Assembly: GCA_038202795.1 (NCBI GenBank)
Contig: JBBREQ010000010.1
Span: 1 to 41,345, forward strand
Direction: 5' to 3'
Source: PHET01 sp038202795
Lineage (GTDB): Bacteria; Actinomycetota; Coriobacteriia; Anaerosomatales; PHET01
Length of the DNA: 41,345 nucleotides
Shown here in pieces: positions 1-8,588 of this stretch. Every line of letters starts with the position of its first letter. Within the stretch, counting starts at the first letter, position 1. The notes below the pieces were generated by a model. The model was not told the origin of the DNA and ran no database searches. It worked only from the letters and a program-made list of their open reading frames with translations. The position numbers and the translations under genes are program-made.

Positions 1-1
1 C

Positions 2-568
2 AAGAACATCGGCGACTCGCTGTGGGTCCGAGGCCCCTTGGGGCACGGGTTTGACGTGGACGCGCTGCGCGGACACGACGTGTTGGTCGTCGCGGGCGGC
101 ATCGGCATCTGCCCCACCAGAAGCCTCATCCAATACATCGCGGATCAGCGCGATGACTTCGGACGCTTCGTGCTGTTCTACGGCGCACGCGACCCGTTGC
201 AGCTGCTGTTCCCCGAGGACCGGGGGGTCTGGCGAGCCACGCATGGCATCGAGTATCACGAGACGGTCGATCGCGCCGATATCTCGTGGACCGGCAACGT
301 GGGTGTGATCACCACGCTATTCCGCAACACGCACCTCTCGGCGGACACCCGCGTCATCATCTGCGGCCCGCCCGTGATGTTCGAGTTCGTCATCCGAGAA
401 CTCGATGAGGCCGGCATCAAGCGGGAGAACATCTATGTCGATCTCGAGCGTCGCATGAAATGCGGTGTGGGCAAGTGCGGACACTGCCAGATCAACGACA
501 AGTACTGCTGCATCGATGGACCGGTCTTCACCTACGCTGAGATCCACGAGCTTGAGGAGGCGATCTAG
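2..568 (+). CDS. hydG: [NiFe] hydrogenase gamma subunit, FAD/NAD(P)-binding (partial, 5' end missing)
   Basis: The reading frame is open from the window edge, so the N-terminal FAD-binding half lies outside. What remains is a ferredoxin-reductase-like NAD(P)-binding domain with a GGIGICP nucleotide loop, followed by a C-terminal Cys cluster (CGVGKCGHC, then a Cys pair about six residues later) that matches the [2Fe-2S] site of the PyrK/sulfhydrogenase-gamma family. In group 3b hydrogenases this subunit passes electrons between the Fe-S chain and NAD(P)H in the cytoplasm. The delta-subunit gene starts 1 nt after its stop, and the alpha subunit and protease follow, giving the usual beta-gamma-delta-alpha order with beta presumably just upstream. 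Family assignment is firm; the exact cofactor preference (NADP or NAD) is inference. Confidence 0.9.
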   Translation, partial: KNIGDSLWVRGPLGHGFDVDALRGHDVLVVAGGIGICPTRSLIQYIADQRDDFGRFVLFYGARDPLQLLFPEDRGVWRATHGIEYHETVDRADISWTGNVGVITTLFRNTHLSADTRVIICGPPVMFEFVIRELDEAGIKRENIYVDLERRMKCGVGKCGHCQINDKYCCIDGPVFTYAEIHELEEAI

Positions 569-569
569 C

Positions 570-1322
570 ATGCCGGATACTCGGAAGCCCACGCTCGCCT
601 TCTTCGACTTCGCCAGCTGTGAAGGCTGCCAGATCGAGTTCACCAACTACGGCGACGAGGCCACCCTCGAGTTGCTCAGCCACGTCGACATCGTCGAGTT
701 CCGAGAGGCCATGACCGAGACGACCACCGGGCGCATCGACTTCGCGCTGGTCGAGGGCAGCTTCACCCGCGAAGAGGACCGCGCGCGGCTCGAGCAGATT
801 CGCCGCCGCGCGAGGGTCGTCATCGCGTACGGTGCCTGCGCGTGCACCGGCGGAATCAACGCCCTGAAGAACCACCAGGACGACTTCGCCCAGTACGTCT
901 ACGGCGACGACGCCAGCATGCCCCACCTGCGCAGCGGAACCGCCCGGCCCATCTCGGCAGCTATCAAAGTCGACTACGAGGTCCTGGGCTGCCCGATGAG
1001 CAAAGAAGAGCTGCTGCTGGTCATCTCGAACCTGCTCCACGGCACGAACTACGTGGCGCCCACCTATCCCGTCTGCGTGCAGTGCAAGCGCCGCGAGACG
1101 ATCTGCCGCTTCGAGGAAGGTGACTACTGCATGGGCCAGGTGGCCATCGCCGGCTGCGGCGCCCCGTGCCCGGCCCAAGGCATCCCCTGCGAGGCGTGCA
1201 GAGGCTTCGTCGACGATGCGAACCTTCCCGCGCTCGAGAAGGTGCTGATGGAGCGCGCCGGCTTCAGCCAGAAGCGCGCCGTCAGCAAGTCCCGCATGTT
1301 CACCGCGAATCTGAGGAGCTAG
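570..1322 (+). CDS. hydD: [NiFe] hydrogenase delta (small) subunit
   Basis: This 250-residue protein is the electron-transfer small subunit. It shows the proximal-cluster motif SCEGC near residues 16-20, then GACACTGG and LGCPM, all hallmarks of [NiFe]-hydrogenase small subunits and complex I 20-kDa relatives. A second Cys-rich stretch in the C-terminal third (CVQC, then C..GCGAPCPAQGIPCEAC) can hold two further [4Fe-4S] clusters, as in sulfhydrogenase delta subunits. There is no Tat signal, so it is cytoplasmic. I chose ATG 570, which follows the hydG stop by 1 nt with GAGGAGG upstream; an in-frame start farther upstream would overlap hydG for over 100 nt and lacks family similarity. It should pair with the alpha subunit encoded 7 nt downstream. 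Confidence 0.92.
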   Translation: MPDTRKPTLAFFDFASCEGCQIEFTNYGDEATLELLSHVDIVEFREAMTETTTGRIDFALVEGSFTREEDRARLEQIRRRARVVIAYGACACTGGINALKNHQDDFAQYVYGDDASMPHLRSGTARPISAAIKVDYEVLGCPMSKEELLLVISNLLHGTNYVAPTYPVCVQCKRRETICRFEEGDYCMGQVAIAGCGAPCPAQGIPCEACRGFVDDANLPALEKVLMERAGFSQKRAVSKSRMFTANLRS

Positions 1323-1329
1323 CGAGACT

Positions 1330-2646
1330 ATGCGTCAAGACATCAACATCGACGTACATCACCTGACTCGCGTCGAGGGCCACGGCAACATCAAAGTGAA
1401 CGTGAAAGACGGCGTCGTGGAGCGCTGCGAGTGGCAGGTTCCCGAGGCCCCCCGCTTCTTCGAGGCGATGTGCCGCGGGCGCCACTACAGTGAAGTCGCA
1501 CGCATCACCAGCCGCATCTGCGGTATCTGCTCGATCGGCCACACGCTCGCCTCGGTCAAGGCCACCGAGGCCGCCCTGGGGATCGAGGTCTCCCCACAGA
1601 CCGTCAAGCTCCGCACCCTTCTCAAGCATGCCGAGAACTTCGACAGCCACGTCCTGCACGTCTACGTGCTGGTCGCCCCTGACCTTCTGGGCGCGCCGTC
1701 GGCGTTCGCGCTGTTGCCCACGCACGCCGAGGTGGTTGCACGCGCCCTGCGCCTCAAGCGGCTCGCGCACGAGTGGGGCTCGCTGATCGGTGGGCGCACG
1801 ACGCACCCCACCACCGTGCTTCCCGGCGGCTTTTCGAAGGTGCCCACCGTGCCCGAGCTCACCGCGATGCGCGACAAGCTCGTTGCCGCGGTGCCGGACC
1901 TGCTGGCGACGCTCGAGACGATCACCGCGCTCGCCCCGGTCATCCCGGCGTTCGACCGCCCCACCGAGTACATGGCGGTCTCCTCGGATGAGGAGTACGG
2001 GCTCTACGATGGCTACGTGCAGACGATCCTCTCGAACGGTAGCCGTGCACGCTACGAGGTCGCGGACTACCGCAGCTGCACCAACGAGTACGTCTCGCCG
2101 CTGTCCACGGCGAAGTACACCAAGAACCGCACCGACAGCTACGCGGCTGGCGCGCTGGCACGTTTCAACGTGAACTACGACGCCCTGCACCCGGAGGCCA
2201 AGAAGTTCGCCGAGTCTCTGGGCATGAGTGCGCCCTGCACCAACCCGTACTTCAACTCGGTGGCCCAAGTCGTCGAGATCGTGCACTCGACCTACGAGGG
2301 GTTGCGTCTGTTCGACGAGCTCATCGCCGAGGGCGTGACCGAGGAGCCGCTGGTCCGGCCCACGCGCTATGCCACGGGCGCCTCGGCTGTCGAAGTCCCG
2401 CGCGGCATCCTGTTCCACGAGTACTCCTACGACGACGAAGGCCTGTGCACCGAGGCCAACTGCATCATCCCCACCGGCCAGAACCACGCCAACATCCAGG
2501 CCGACTTCGACGCGCTGCTCCCGTGGCTGATGGCCCAGGACAAGACCGAGGACGAGATGCGGCTCGCGTTCGAGATGCTGGTGCGCGCCTACGATCCGTG
2601 CATCTCGTGCTCCACGCACTACCTGGACGTCGAGTTCGTCCGCTAG
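1330..2646 (+). CDS. hydA: [NiFe] hydrogenase alpha (large) subunit, group 3b type
   Basis: This 438-residue protein is the catalytic subunit that carries the Ni-Fe site. The N-terminal ligand motif RICGIC gives Cys64 and Cys67 and the C-terminal motif DPCISC gives Cys424 and Cys427; the early LTRVEGHG motif is also present. The protein ends eight residues after His430 (STH, then YLDVEFVR), which is the usual cleavage site for the maturation endopeptidase encoded 3 nt downstream. The length and lack of a signal fit soluble group 3 enzymes, which reversibly couple H2 to NAD(P)H. The gamma and delta subunit genes directly upstream favour group 3b (sulfhydrogenase-like). All key ligands are present, so the gene looks functional. 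Confidence 0.95.
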   Translation: MRQDINIDVHHLTRVEGHGNIKVNVKDGVVERCEWQVPEAPRFFEAMCRGRHYSEVARITSRICGICSIGHTLASVKATEAALGIEVSPQTVKLRTLLKHAENFDSHVLHVYVLVAPDLLGAPSAFALLPTHAEVVARALRLKRLAHEWGSLIGGRTTHPTTVLPGGFSKVPTVPELTAMRDKLVAAVPDLLATLETITALAPVIPAFDRPTEYMAVSSDEEYGLYDGYVQTILSNGSRARYEVADYRSCTNEYVSPLSTAKYTKNRTDSYAAGALARFNVNYDALHPEAKKFAESLGMSAPCTNPYFNSVAQVVEIVHSTYEGLRLFDELIAEGVTEEPLVRPTRYATGASAVEVPRGILFHEYSYDDEGLCTEANCIIPTGQNHANIQADFDALLPWLMAQDKTEDEMRLAFEMLVRAYDPCISCSTHYLDVEFVR

Positions 2647-2649
2647 CGC

Positions 2650-3150
2650 GTGCGCTACCTCATCGGCATCGGGAACTACTACGGTCGCGACGACTCGATC
2701 GGGCTGCGCGTTGCCGAGCACATCGGTGAGGCGGGCCTCGACCGCGACTTTCGCGCTGTGGACCTGGGCGGCAACCTTCTCGACCTGGTGCACTACCTCG
2801 ATGCTCAGTCCGAGGCTGTGCTCATCGTGGATTCGGCTCGCATGGGGCTGGCGGCAGGGGAGTACGCCTTCTTCACCCCCGACCAGGTGGCAACGCGCAA
2901 GGAGACCGCCGGCTTCAGCACGCACGAGGGAGACCTACTCAAGGTGCTCGAGTTCGCCGCAGCCATGGGCGATCCGCTGCCGCCCGTGACGATCCTGGGC
3001 ATCGAGCCGGCCGAGCTTACCGATGAGCCCGGGCTCTCGGCCACGCTCGAAGCGCGCTTCGGTGCGTACGTTGCCGCAGCGGTGGAGTTCCTGGCAGTCC
3101 GCTCTCTCGATCCAGTCGCTCGCGAAGGTCGAGCACCGGAACGAAGATGA
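2650..3150 (+). CDS. Hydrogenase maturation endopeptidase
   Basis: This 166-residue protein belongs to the HycI/HyaD/HoxW protease family (peptidase family M52), which trims the C-terminal tail of the large subunit after Ni insertion. The N-terminus has the family motif GIGNYYGRDDSIG with the conserved Asp, then a central DSARMG segment and STHEGD with the expected metal-binding His. It starts with GTG at 2650, 3 nt after the hydA stop, so it is translationally linked to its substrate gene. The C-terminal 20 or so residues are charged and probably variable. No other maturation (hyp) genes are in the window. Confidence 0.92.
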   Translation: MRYLIGIGNYYGRDDSIGLRVAEHIGEAGLDRDFRAVDLGGNLLDLVHYLDAQSEAVLIVDSARMGLAAGEYAFFTPDQVATRKETAGFSTHEGDLLKVLEFAAAMGDPLPPVTILGIEPAELTDEPGLSATLEARFGAYVAAAVEFLAVRSLDPVAREGRAPERR

Positions 3151-3366
3151 AGGGCTGGCCGCGCGTCTTCTTTTCGAGGCAACCCAATCACACGATGATG
3201 GTACTTGTGGACGACGCTAATCAATCTTCAACAGATTGACAGGTTGACAGTTCGGGCACAGTAATGAGTATGCACCGCTTTGAATTCGTCTCACATCGCT
3301 ATGCACGCTTTGCGTCTACGAGGTGCGATCCGCGACACAACGAATGTAACGACGAGGGGAGTTTTG
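3151..3366 (+). promoter_or_regulatory. Upstream region of the formate dehydrogenase locus
   Basis: This 216-nt gap between the hydrogenase protease and the Tat-signal start codon is less GC-rich than its surroundings. It contains two overlapping TTGACA hexamers in tandem (3236-3241 and 3244-3249), either of which could be a -35 element; no strong -10 is found at ideal spacing. A promoter for the fdn genes is likely here because transcription of the locus must begin somewhere after the hydrogenase operon, but the exact site is not visible. Confidence 0.3.
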
Positions 3367-5035
3367 ATGGGTATCACCCGGCGCGGCTTTTTGCAGCTGA
3401 CTGGTACTGCGCTCATGTCGAGCGTTCTGTACGAGTTCGTTGGACAGTACGTGGCGTAGCGGCTTCAAGACAAATGCACCGAAGTGGATCGTGAGTATGC
3501 TCAAGGAGTTCTACGGTCCCTACGCGACCGCCGAGAACAACTACGCGTTCGACATGATGCCCAAGCTCAACAAGATCAACCACACCCACATCGGTGTGTT
3601 CGAGTCAGTCCAGGAAGGCATCGTCAAGGGCATGATGTGCTGGGGCCAGAACCCCGCCGTCGCCGGGCCGAACTCCAAGTTCGAGCGCGAGATGCTCGGC
3701 AAGCTCGACTGGCTGCTCGCTGTGGACCTCTGGGAGACCGAGACCGCCGGCTTCTGGAAGGCGCCCGGCATCGATCCCGCGCAGATCCAGACCGAGGTCT
3801 ACATGCTTCCGGCGGCTGGACACTACGAGAAGCAGGGTTCGATATCCAACTCAGGTCGCTGGATCCAGTGGCGCTGGAAGGCCATCGATCCCCCGGGCGA
3901 AGCCAAAGACGACCTCGAGATCATGCACGAGCTCTACAAGAAGCTGAAGGAGATCTACGAGGCCGAGGGTGGCCCTAACTCCGAGCAGCTCACGAAGCTT
4001 CACTGGCCCTACGAGACCGATGGTCGCGCCGACATCACCAAAGTGGCACAGGGAATGAACGGCTACACCGTCGCCGACGGCAAGCTCGTCTCGAACTTCA
4101 CGAAACTCGCAGCCGACGGCTCTACCGCATGCGGCGTGTGGATCTACTCGGGATACTTCAACAACAACGAGGCCCCAAACGACGCCACGAAGCAGCCTAC
4201 CGGATCGCGCCTGAAAGACGATCCGGGCGGGCTGGGACTCTACCCCAAATGGGCGTTCGCCTGGCCGGTCAACCGCCGCGTGGTCTACAACCGCGCTTCG
4301 GCGGATGTCTCGGGCAAGCCGTGGAATGCCGAGAAGATGCTCGTCTCCTGGGACGGCGCCAAGTGGGTCAACAATGACGTACCCGACTTCGCGTTCAAGG
4401 TCGCCGATCCGGTCGACCCAACGATCACGTTGAGCTGGATTCCGCCCAACAACACGGCGTTCCTCATGCAGGCAGACGGGTCGGCTCATCTCTATGGGCT
4501 GAACGCTATGAAGGACGGTCCCTTCCCCGAGCATTTCGAGCCGTTCGAATCGCCTACCAAGAACCTGATGAACGGTGGTCAGGCGAGCCCTGTGCTGACG
4601 TTTGGCAAGGCTCAGTCGGTCAAGCCGAGCGATCCGGAGAAGTACCCGATCGTCTGCACGACCTACCGTCTGAGCGAGCACTGGCAGACTGGTGGAATGA
4701 CGCGCAACATCCCGTGGCTCGATGAGGCCATGCCCGCGATGTTCGTCGAGATATCGGAGGAGCTCGCGAAGGAGAAGGGCATCGCCAACAAGGACTGGGT
4801 CAAGGTCTTCAACGACCGCGGCTCCATCGAGATGTACGCGATGGTCACTCCGCGCTTCAAGCCGTTCGAGTGTGACGGCAAGGTAGTTCACCAGGTTGGC
4901 ATGCCGTGGCACTGGGGCTATGCCTCCGGTGGTTCTACCGGCGCTATCGCCAACGACATCACGCCTAACGTGGGCGATGGGAATACCTCGATTCCCGAGT
5001 ACAAAGCGTTCCTCGTCAACGTCGAGAAGGCATAA
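3367..5035 (+). pseudogene. fdnG: Formate dehydrogenase-N type alpha subunit, middle deleted
   Basis: ATG 3367, after a GAGGGGAG-type ribosome site, opens a typical Tat signal (TRRGFLQLTGTAL), but this frame stops at TAG 3457-3459 after 30 codons. From about 3440, in the next frame, an open frame of 531 codons encodes the C-terminal half of a formate dehydrogenase alpha subunit, from the segment around TNAPKWIVSMLKEFYG through the molybdopterin-dinucleotide domain (VHQVGMPWHWG, ANDITPNVGDGNTSIPEYK). The family is about 1000 residues long; the N-terminal [4Fe-4S] cysteines, the Sec/Cys active site and much of the Mo-bisPGD fold, roughly 450-480 residues, are absent from the window. A TTG at 3440 could start the fragment but would give an unexported, inactive protein. 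Either a real deletion plus frameshift or an assembly collapse. The beta and gamma genes downstream are intact. Confidence 0.88.
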
Positions 5036-5049
5036 GGAGGGTATGACTC

Positions 5050-5877
5050 ATGGCTAAGAATGCGATTCTGTACGATTCGTCAAAATGCAGCGCCTGTAAG
5101 GGCTGTCAGGTTCAGTGCAAGCAGTGGAACATGATGCCCTCCAGTCTCGATAGGAATGCCAACGAGTTCACGGGCAGCTACCAGAGCATGCCGGACCTCA
5201 ACGGCGACACTCGTCTGTTGATCGAGTACCGCGAGTCCGAGAAGGACGCTGGCGTCGAGTGGGCTTTCAGCCGCCGTTCCTGCTTCCATTGCAGCGATCC
5301 CGCGTGCATGGCCGTGTGCCCGGTGGGCGCGTACTCCAAGTTGGAGGACGGAACGGTCAAGCTCGACAAGGACAAGTGCATAGGCTGCAAGTACTGCAAT
5401 GGCGCCTGTCCGTTCGGTGTTCCCAAGTACCGAGACAACTTCAAGGTCTCGAACAAGTGCACGCTCTGTGACGACCGCACGGGCATGGGCCGTGAGCCCG
5501 CATGCGTGCAAACATGCCCTGCCGCTGCTCTGACCTACGGACCGCGCGACGAAATAGTCGCCGCAGGTAAGGCCCGCATCGAGCAACTGAAGACCGAAGG
5601 CTTCACCAAGGCAGAGCTCTACGGCGAAACCGAGATGGGTGGAATGCACGTGCTCCACGTCGCCCCGTATGGTCTCGAGGCGCACGGTCTCGTGCGCGAC
5701 GCTCAGATGCCTACGCTCGTATCGATGCTCGACATTATCAAGCCCCTGACAGGTCTCGGAATCGCCGCGGTCGTGGGTGGCTTGGGCGCCTCGTTCTTGA
5801 CCGGGCGCGGATACCTGCGCGATGAACCAGATGCTGAGACCGCTTCCGCACCCAAGACCGCGAAGGAGGAGAAGTAG
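5050..5877 (+). CDS. fdnH: Formate dehydrogenase beta subunit, four [4Fe-4S] ferredoxin
   Basis: This 275-residue protein carries the electron wire of a formate dehydrogenase-N/O type complex. Four Cys clusters are visible: CSACKGCQVQC near residue 15, CFHCSDPACMAVCP, CIGCKYCNGACP and CTLC...ACVQTCP, as in FdnH/FdoH. Near residues 220-245 a single hydrophobic segment (GLGIAAVVGGLGASFL) matches the C-terminal membrane anchor of the family. AAGGAGG lies just upstream of ATG 5050. It should connect the alpha subunit with the cytochrome b gamma subunit encoded 2 nt downstream. It looks complete although its alpha partner is broken. Confidence 0.93.
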   Translation: MAKNAILYDSSKCSACKGCQVQCKQWNMMPSSLDRNANEFTGSYQSMPDLNGDTRLLIEYRESEKDAGVEWAFSRRSCFHCSDPACMAVCPVGAYSKLEDGTVKLDKDKCIGCKYCNGACPFGVPKYRDNFKVSNKCTLCDDRTGMGREPACVQTCPAAALTYGPRDEIVAAGKARIEQLKTEGFTKAELYGETEMGGMHVLHVAPYGLEAHGLVRDAQMPTLVSMLDIIKPLTGLGIAAVVGGLGASFLTGRGYLRDEPDAETASAPKTAKEEK

Positions 5878-5879
5878 CC

Positions 5880-6551
5880 GTGACTCGCTACATTCAGCGC
5901 CATGACGCAGTCAAGCGTACGGAGCACTGGTCCCATGTCACCTCCACGATAGTTCTCATCACCACCGGCCTGTTCGTGTTCGTGCCGGCGTTGGGAGAAG
6001 CCATCGGTAAGGATGCCCTGGGCGTCATTCGCCTAGGTCACCGCATCTTCGCGGTGACTTTCATCGCCGTCCCGATCCTGACAACCATCATTCGCCCGAA
6101 GAACCTTTCGCGCCAGTTCAAGAACGTGTTCGCGCCCTGGGACGAAGACGACAAGAAGTTCATGACGCGCTTCGTGCCTTACCTGTTCGCGCCCAAGAAA
6201 GTCCACATGCCCAAGCAGCACGCGGTCAAGTCAGGGCAGAGGCTCGCCGACTCGGTATTGGTGTTCTTCGCCTTCCTTATCGCCGTCAGCGGAGTGATTC
6301 TATGGGCCGGCGCGTACGTCGCCCCCGCGGTCATCACGGTGGCCTTGCTCATCCATGACATCTCGTTCGCCATAATCGCCATCGTCGGTCTGGCTCACGC
6401 GTATCTCGGTGCTGGGATCTTCCAGCCCTACCGGGGCATCGCTCGTGTCATGTTCGGTGACGGACTCGTGTCCGAGTCAGATGCTCGCTACCATTGGGGT
6501 TATTGGGCCGAGGAAGAACTTGAGAGCGGCAAGAACGTGGTAGAGGTCTAG
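5880..6551 (+). CDS. fdnI: Formate dehydrogenase gamma subunit, cytochrome b
   Basis: This 223-residue integral membrane protein fits the FdnI/FdoI cytochrome b556 family. About four hydrophobic segments are visible (around residues 18-40, 55-73, 120-145 and 150-180), with likely haem or quinone-site His residues in RTEHWSH, LGHRIF and LAHAYLG. It takes electrons from the beta subunit and reduces quinone in the membrane. GTG 5880 follows the fdnH stop by 2 nt, with the GGAGGAG ribosome site inside the end of fdnH. The C-terminus ends with a short cytoplasm-like acidic tail. Complete. Confidence 0.92.
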   Translation: MTRYIQRHDAVKRTEHWSHVTSTIVLITTGLFVFVPALGEAIGKDALGVIRLGHRIFAVTFIAVPILTTIIRPKNLSRQFKNVFAPWDEDDKKFMTRFVPYLFAPKKVHMPKQHAVKSGQRLADSVLVFFAFLIAVSGVILWAGAYVAPAVITVALLIHDISFAIIAIVGLAHAYLGAGIFQPYRGIARVMFGDGLVSESDARYHWGYWAEEELESGKNVVEV

Positions 6552-6588
6552 GCCATACCGCGCCTACACTCGGTTTATCTGCACTATC

Positions 6589-6618
6589 GGGGGTCGGACC
6601 GTTGATGGTCCGGCCCCC
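6589..6618 (+). terminator. Hairpin after fdnI
   Basis: A 12-bp stem (6589-6600 with 6607-6618, one G-U pair) around a 6-nt loop sits 37 nt after the fdnI stop. There is no clear T-run behind it, so it may be a weak terminator, a processing site or a brake before fdhE rather than a full stop. Confidence 0.5.
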
Positions 6619-6680
6619 GACGCGCCAGTCGTGTTACGGGGAACTATCACCTCACAACATGCCCCCGCTGGGCAAGAGGA

Positions 6681-7592
6681 GTGAAGCTGTTGAGAACCGA
6701 CATGCTCGAAGGTGCACTCAAGGCGTACCGCAAGGACGCAGACGGGCCGCTGGCCGAGAGACTTCGCTTCCTGGAGGGCCTTTCTGCGATTCAGTCCGAG
6801 ATCCAATCCGCTGAACGAGCCTACGCGCTGACGGGGCCCGAGACCGCGCGCGAAGCGCTCGTGACCGGACAGCCGCTGTTTCTCTCCGCACCGCCCGTGC
6901 TGCCGTCAGGCGAGTTCGTCGCGGCCGTGCAACGCGTTGCCGCGTACGTTGCCGAGGAGGCCGGACTCGACGAGCCACAGGCCGCGGCGTTGCGCGAAGC
7001 TGACTTCGCCGGCGCCCTCACCGAGGACAGGCTGGAGCACGCCGCGCGCTCTACCGACGTGTTCGTTGCAGAGGTGGCTGAGGCCCTTGGGGCCTCCGAG
7101 GGTGCGGATTTGAAGCCGGTGACTGTGGCGTACGTGCTTATCTCGGCGCTGGTTCCGGTCTTCTCGGCAGGGGCGGTGTCGGCACTCGAGGCGGTGGGCG
7201 GGGTCGACAAGAAGGCGTGGACGCTGGGGATGTGCCCGGTGTGCGGTTCGCCCGCCACGATCGGTCTGACCGGTGAGGGAACCAAGTTACACGGTGCCGA
7301 GCGGACGCTGTGGTGTGGCCTCTGCCACACCGAGTGGGAGTACGACCGTCTGCGCTGTGTGCGCTGTGGCAACAGGGACACCAGCAAGCTCCGCTACACG
7401 TACATCGAAGGCGACCCAGCGCATAGGTTGCATCTGTGCGACGTATGCCACGGTTATGCCCGGTTCGTGTTCGCCGATGAGCTCGGTATACCGGTCTCGC
7501 TGGCGGTTGAGGACGCCGTGATGGCGGAACTCGACGCAGTGGCCCGCAGCCAGGGATACACACCTGCCGGAGACCCAGAGTCGACCGACTAG
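6681..7592 (+). CDS. fdhE: Formate dehydrogenase accessory protein FdhE
   Basis: This roughly 300-residue cytoplasmic protein resembles FdhE, which is needed for assembly of membrane formate dehydrogenases. The C-terminal half has four rubredoxin-like CxxC pairs (CPVC, CGLC, CVRC, CDVC), as expected for the iron-binding FdhE fold; the N-terminal half is helical and less conserved. GTG 6681 leaves almost no room after the ribosome site AAGAGGAG, so TTG 6690 or ATG 6702 may be the true start. Its presence supports that a formate dehydrogenase of this type is, or recently was, made by the cell. It is separated from fdnI by a hairpin and may be transcribed partly independently. Confidence 0.9.
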   Translation: MKLLRTDMLEGALKAYRKDADGPLAERLRFLEGLSAIQSEIQSAERAYALTGPETAREALVTGQPLFLSAPPVLPSGEFVAAVQRVAAYVAEEAGLDEPQAAALREADFAGALTEDRLEHAARSTDVFVAEVAEALGASEGADLKPVTVAYVLISALVPVFSAGAVSALEAVGGVDKKAWTLGMCPVCGSPATIGLTGEGTKLHGAERTLWCGLCHTEWEYDRLRCVRCGNRDTSKLRYTYIEGDPAHRLHLCDVCHGYARFVFADELGIPVSLAVEDAVMAELDAVARSQGYTPAGDPESTD

Positions 7593-7649
7593 TTCTTGGC
7601 GGCCGGATGCCCGAGGCCGCGAGCGCCCGCAGGGCGACCGGAGACGCAA

Positions 7650-7685
7650 AGCAACCCCGGTACCTGTTGGGGAACCGGGGCTGCT
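7650..7685. terminator. Bidirectional terminator between fdhE and a convergent gene
   Basis: A 12-bp stem with one mismatch (7650-7661 with 7674-7685) and a 12-nt loop lies in the gap between two convergent genes, fdhE (+) and the exported protein gene (-). The symmetric GC stem suits termination from both sides; no long T-run is present. Confidence 0.6.
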
Positions 7686-7707
7686 GGGGAGGGCGCGAGC
7701 CGAACTG

Positions 7708-8394
7708 CTAGCGAACGCGGATGTAGCTGTACTTCGACATCGAGGCCTCGTGCCTGGTGTCTTCGTGATACACACGCAGACGGTACGTGCCCTTCTCGGC
7801 GGTAATGGCCTTGATCTTGATCTGCCACTTAGAGCTGTAGGCCTGCTTGCTCACGATCGCCGGGTGCAGGGAGCCCTTCTCGGCCCATGCCCCGTCTTCC
7901 CACTTCCAGACGCGTACGGTGACCGGCTTCGAGCCAACGGCGTGTCGCGGCCAGATCTTGCCATGGATGGTCAGCTTGCGACCTTCCCGCACCTTGGCGG
8001 GGGCGGAGGCTGCGGAGAGTCGCGCCTTGACCGAGACCGTCACGACATCGCTTTCGAGACCCTCGGCGATTGCGCGGAAACCGGTGATCATCTTGAGGCG
8101 GTACGGCGGCACTGTCACCGTGAAGGTGCCCTCGGCGGCGCGCGACGCGGGTACGATGCGCAAGGTCGCCCAGGTGTCCGTGCCGATGGGCCGGTACTGG
8201 ACTGTCACGGTGGTGGGCACGGCGACGTCGCCGTCACCCGCTCGCACGATGAGCCAGTCAGGCTGCGGATAGGTGACGCTCGCGCGCTTGGCGCTCAGTG
8301 ACAACGCCGGAGTGGCGAATGCCGAGGTGGCGACGGTGAGCATCATCGCGACGATGAGCGCGGCGCCCACGAGCAGACTGGTACGTCGGGTCAT
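7708..8394 (-). CDS. Exported protein with Ig-like and conserved Lys/Tyr-rich C-terminal domain
   Basis: This 228-residue protein has a Sec signal peptide (Arg-rich start, hydrophobic core, cleavage near AFA). A beta-rich region follows, and the last 85-90 residues are homologous to the ends of three other exported proteins in this window (21848-24487, 25140-26258, 26375-27508): G-x-[IL]-x-P-x-H-x-x-G, a central VRVWKWE stretch, a K-W-x-[IL] strand, and an end YSYIRVR. I chose the start at 8394 because AAGGGGG lies upstream; the frame stays open about 90 nt farther but without family similarity. It lies divergent from a two-component system, with a direct-repeat box about 100 nt upstream of its start. 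Function unknown; cell-surface or secreted. Confidence 0.8.
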   Translation of the reverse strand: MTRRTSLLVGAALIVAMMLTVATSAFATPALSLSAKRASVTYPQPDWLIVRAGDGDVAVPTTVTVQYRPIGTDTWATLRIVPASRAAEGTFTVTVPPYRLKMITGFRAIAEGLESDVVTVSVKARLSAASAPAKVREGRKLTIHGKIWPRHAVGSKPVTVRVWKWEDGAWAEKGSLHPAIVSKQAYSSKWQIKIKAITAEKGTYRLRVYHEDTRHEASMSKYSYIRVR

Positions 8395-8494
8395 AGGTAA
8401 CCCCCTTCGGTTGGCGGCGCATCGGGTGATACGCGACTGCGGTGCTTCTGAAGTGATTCTCGGCGGGCGAAGTTGGGTGCTCATTGTGCGCGCG

Positions 8495-8510
8495 TTGAGT
8501 TTGTGTTGAG
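8495..8510. promoter_or_regulatory. Direct-repeat box, candidate response-regulator operator (copy 1)
   Basis: The 16-nt sequence TTGAGTTTGTGTTGAG is a direct repeat of TTGAG with 11-bp spacing, the geometry OmpR/PhoB-type regulators bind. It lies between the divergent exported-protein gene (-) and the response regulator gene (+). The identical 16-mer recurs on the other strand at 10715-10730. Read in the direction of transcription of the two exported-protein genes, both copies have the same orientation. Confidence 0.55.
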
Positions 8511-8588
8511 ACTGCCCGGGGCTGCCAGGGGGAAGAGACCACTTGGATACACTGGCTTTCGGGACTTCCCGTTTTTGAGGAGCGCTTC

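Noticed and set aside
1300..2925. 541-codon minus-strand open frame across the hydrogenase genes
   Set aside because: It lies opposite hydA, whose metal-ligand motifs are unmistakable; low-complexity Val/Gly/His-rich translation typical of a GC-rich shadow.
3457..3459. The stop after the Tat signal as a recoded selenocysteine codon
   Set aside because: It is TAG, not TGA, is far too early for the Sec site, and the frame beyond is not the family frame.
3264..3494. 76-codon plus-strand open frame before and across the fdnG start
   Set aside because: No ribosome site or family match; it overlaps the clear Tat-signal frame.
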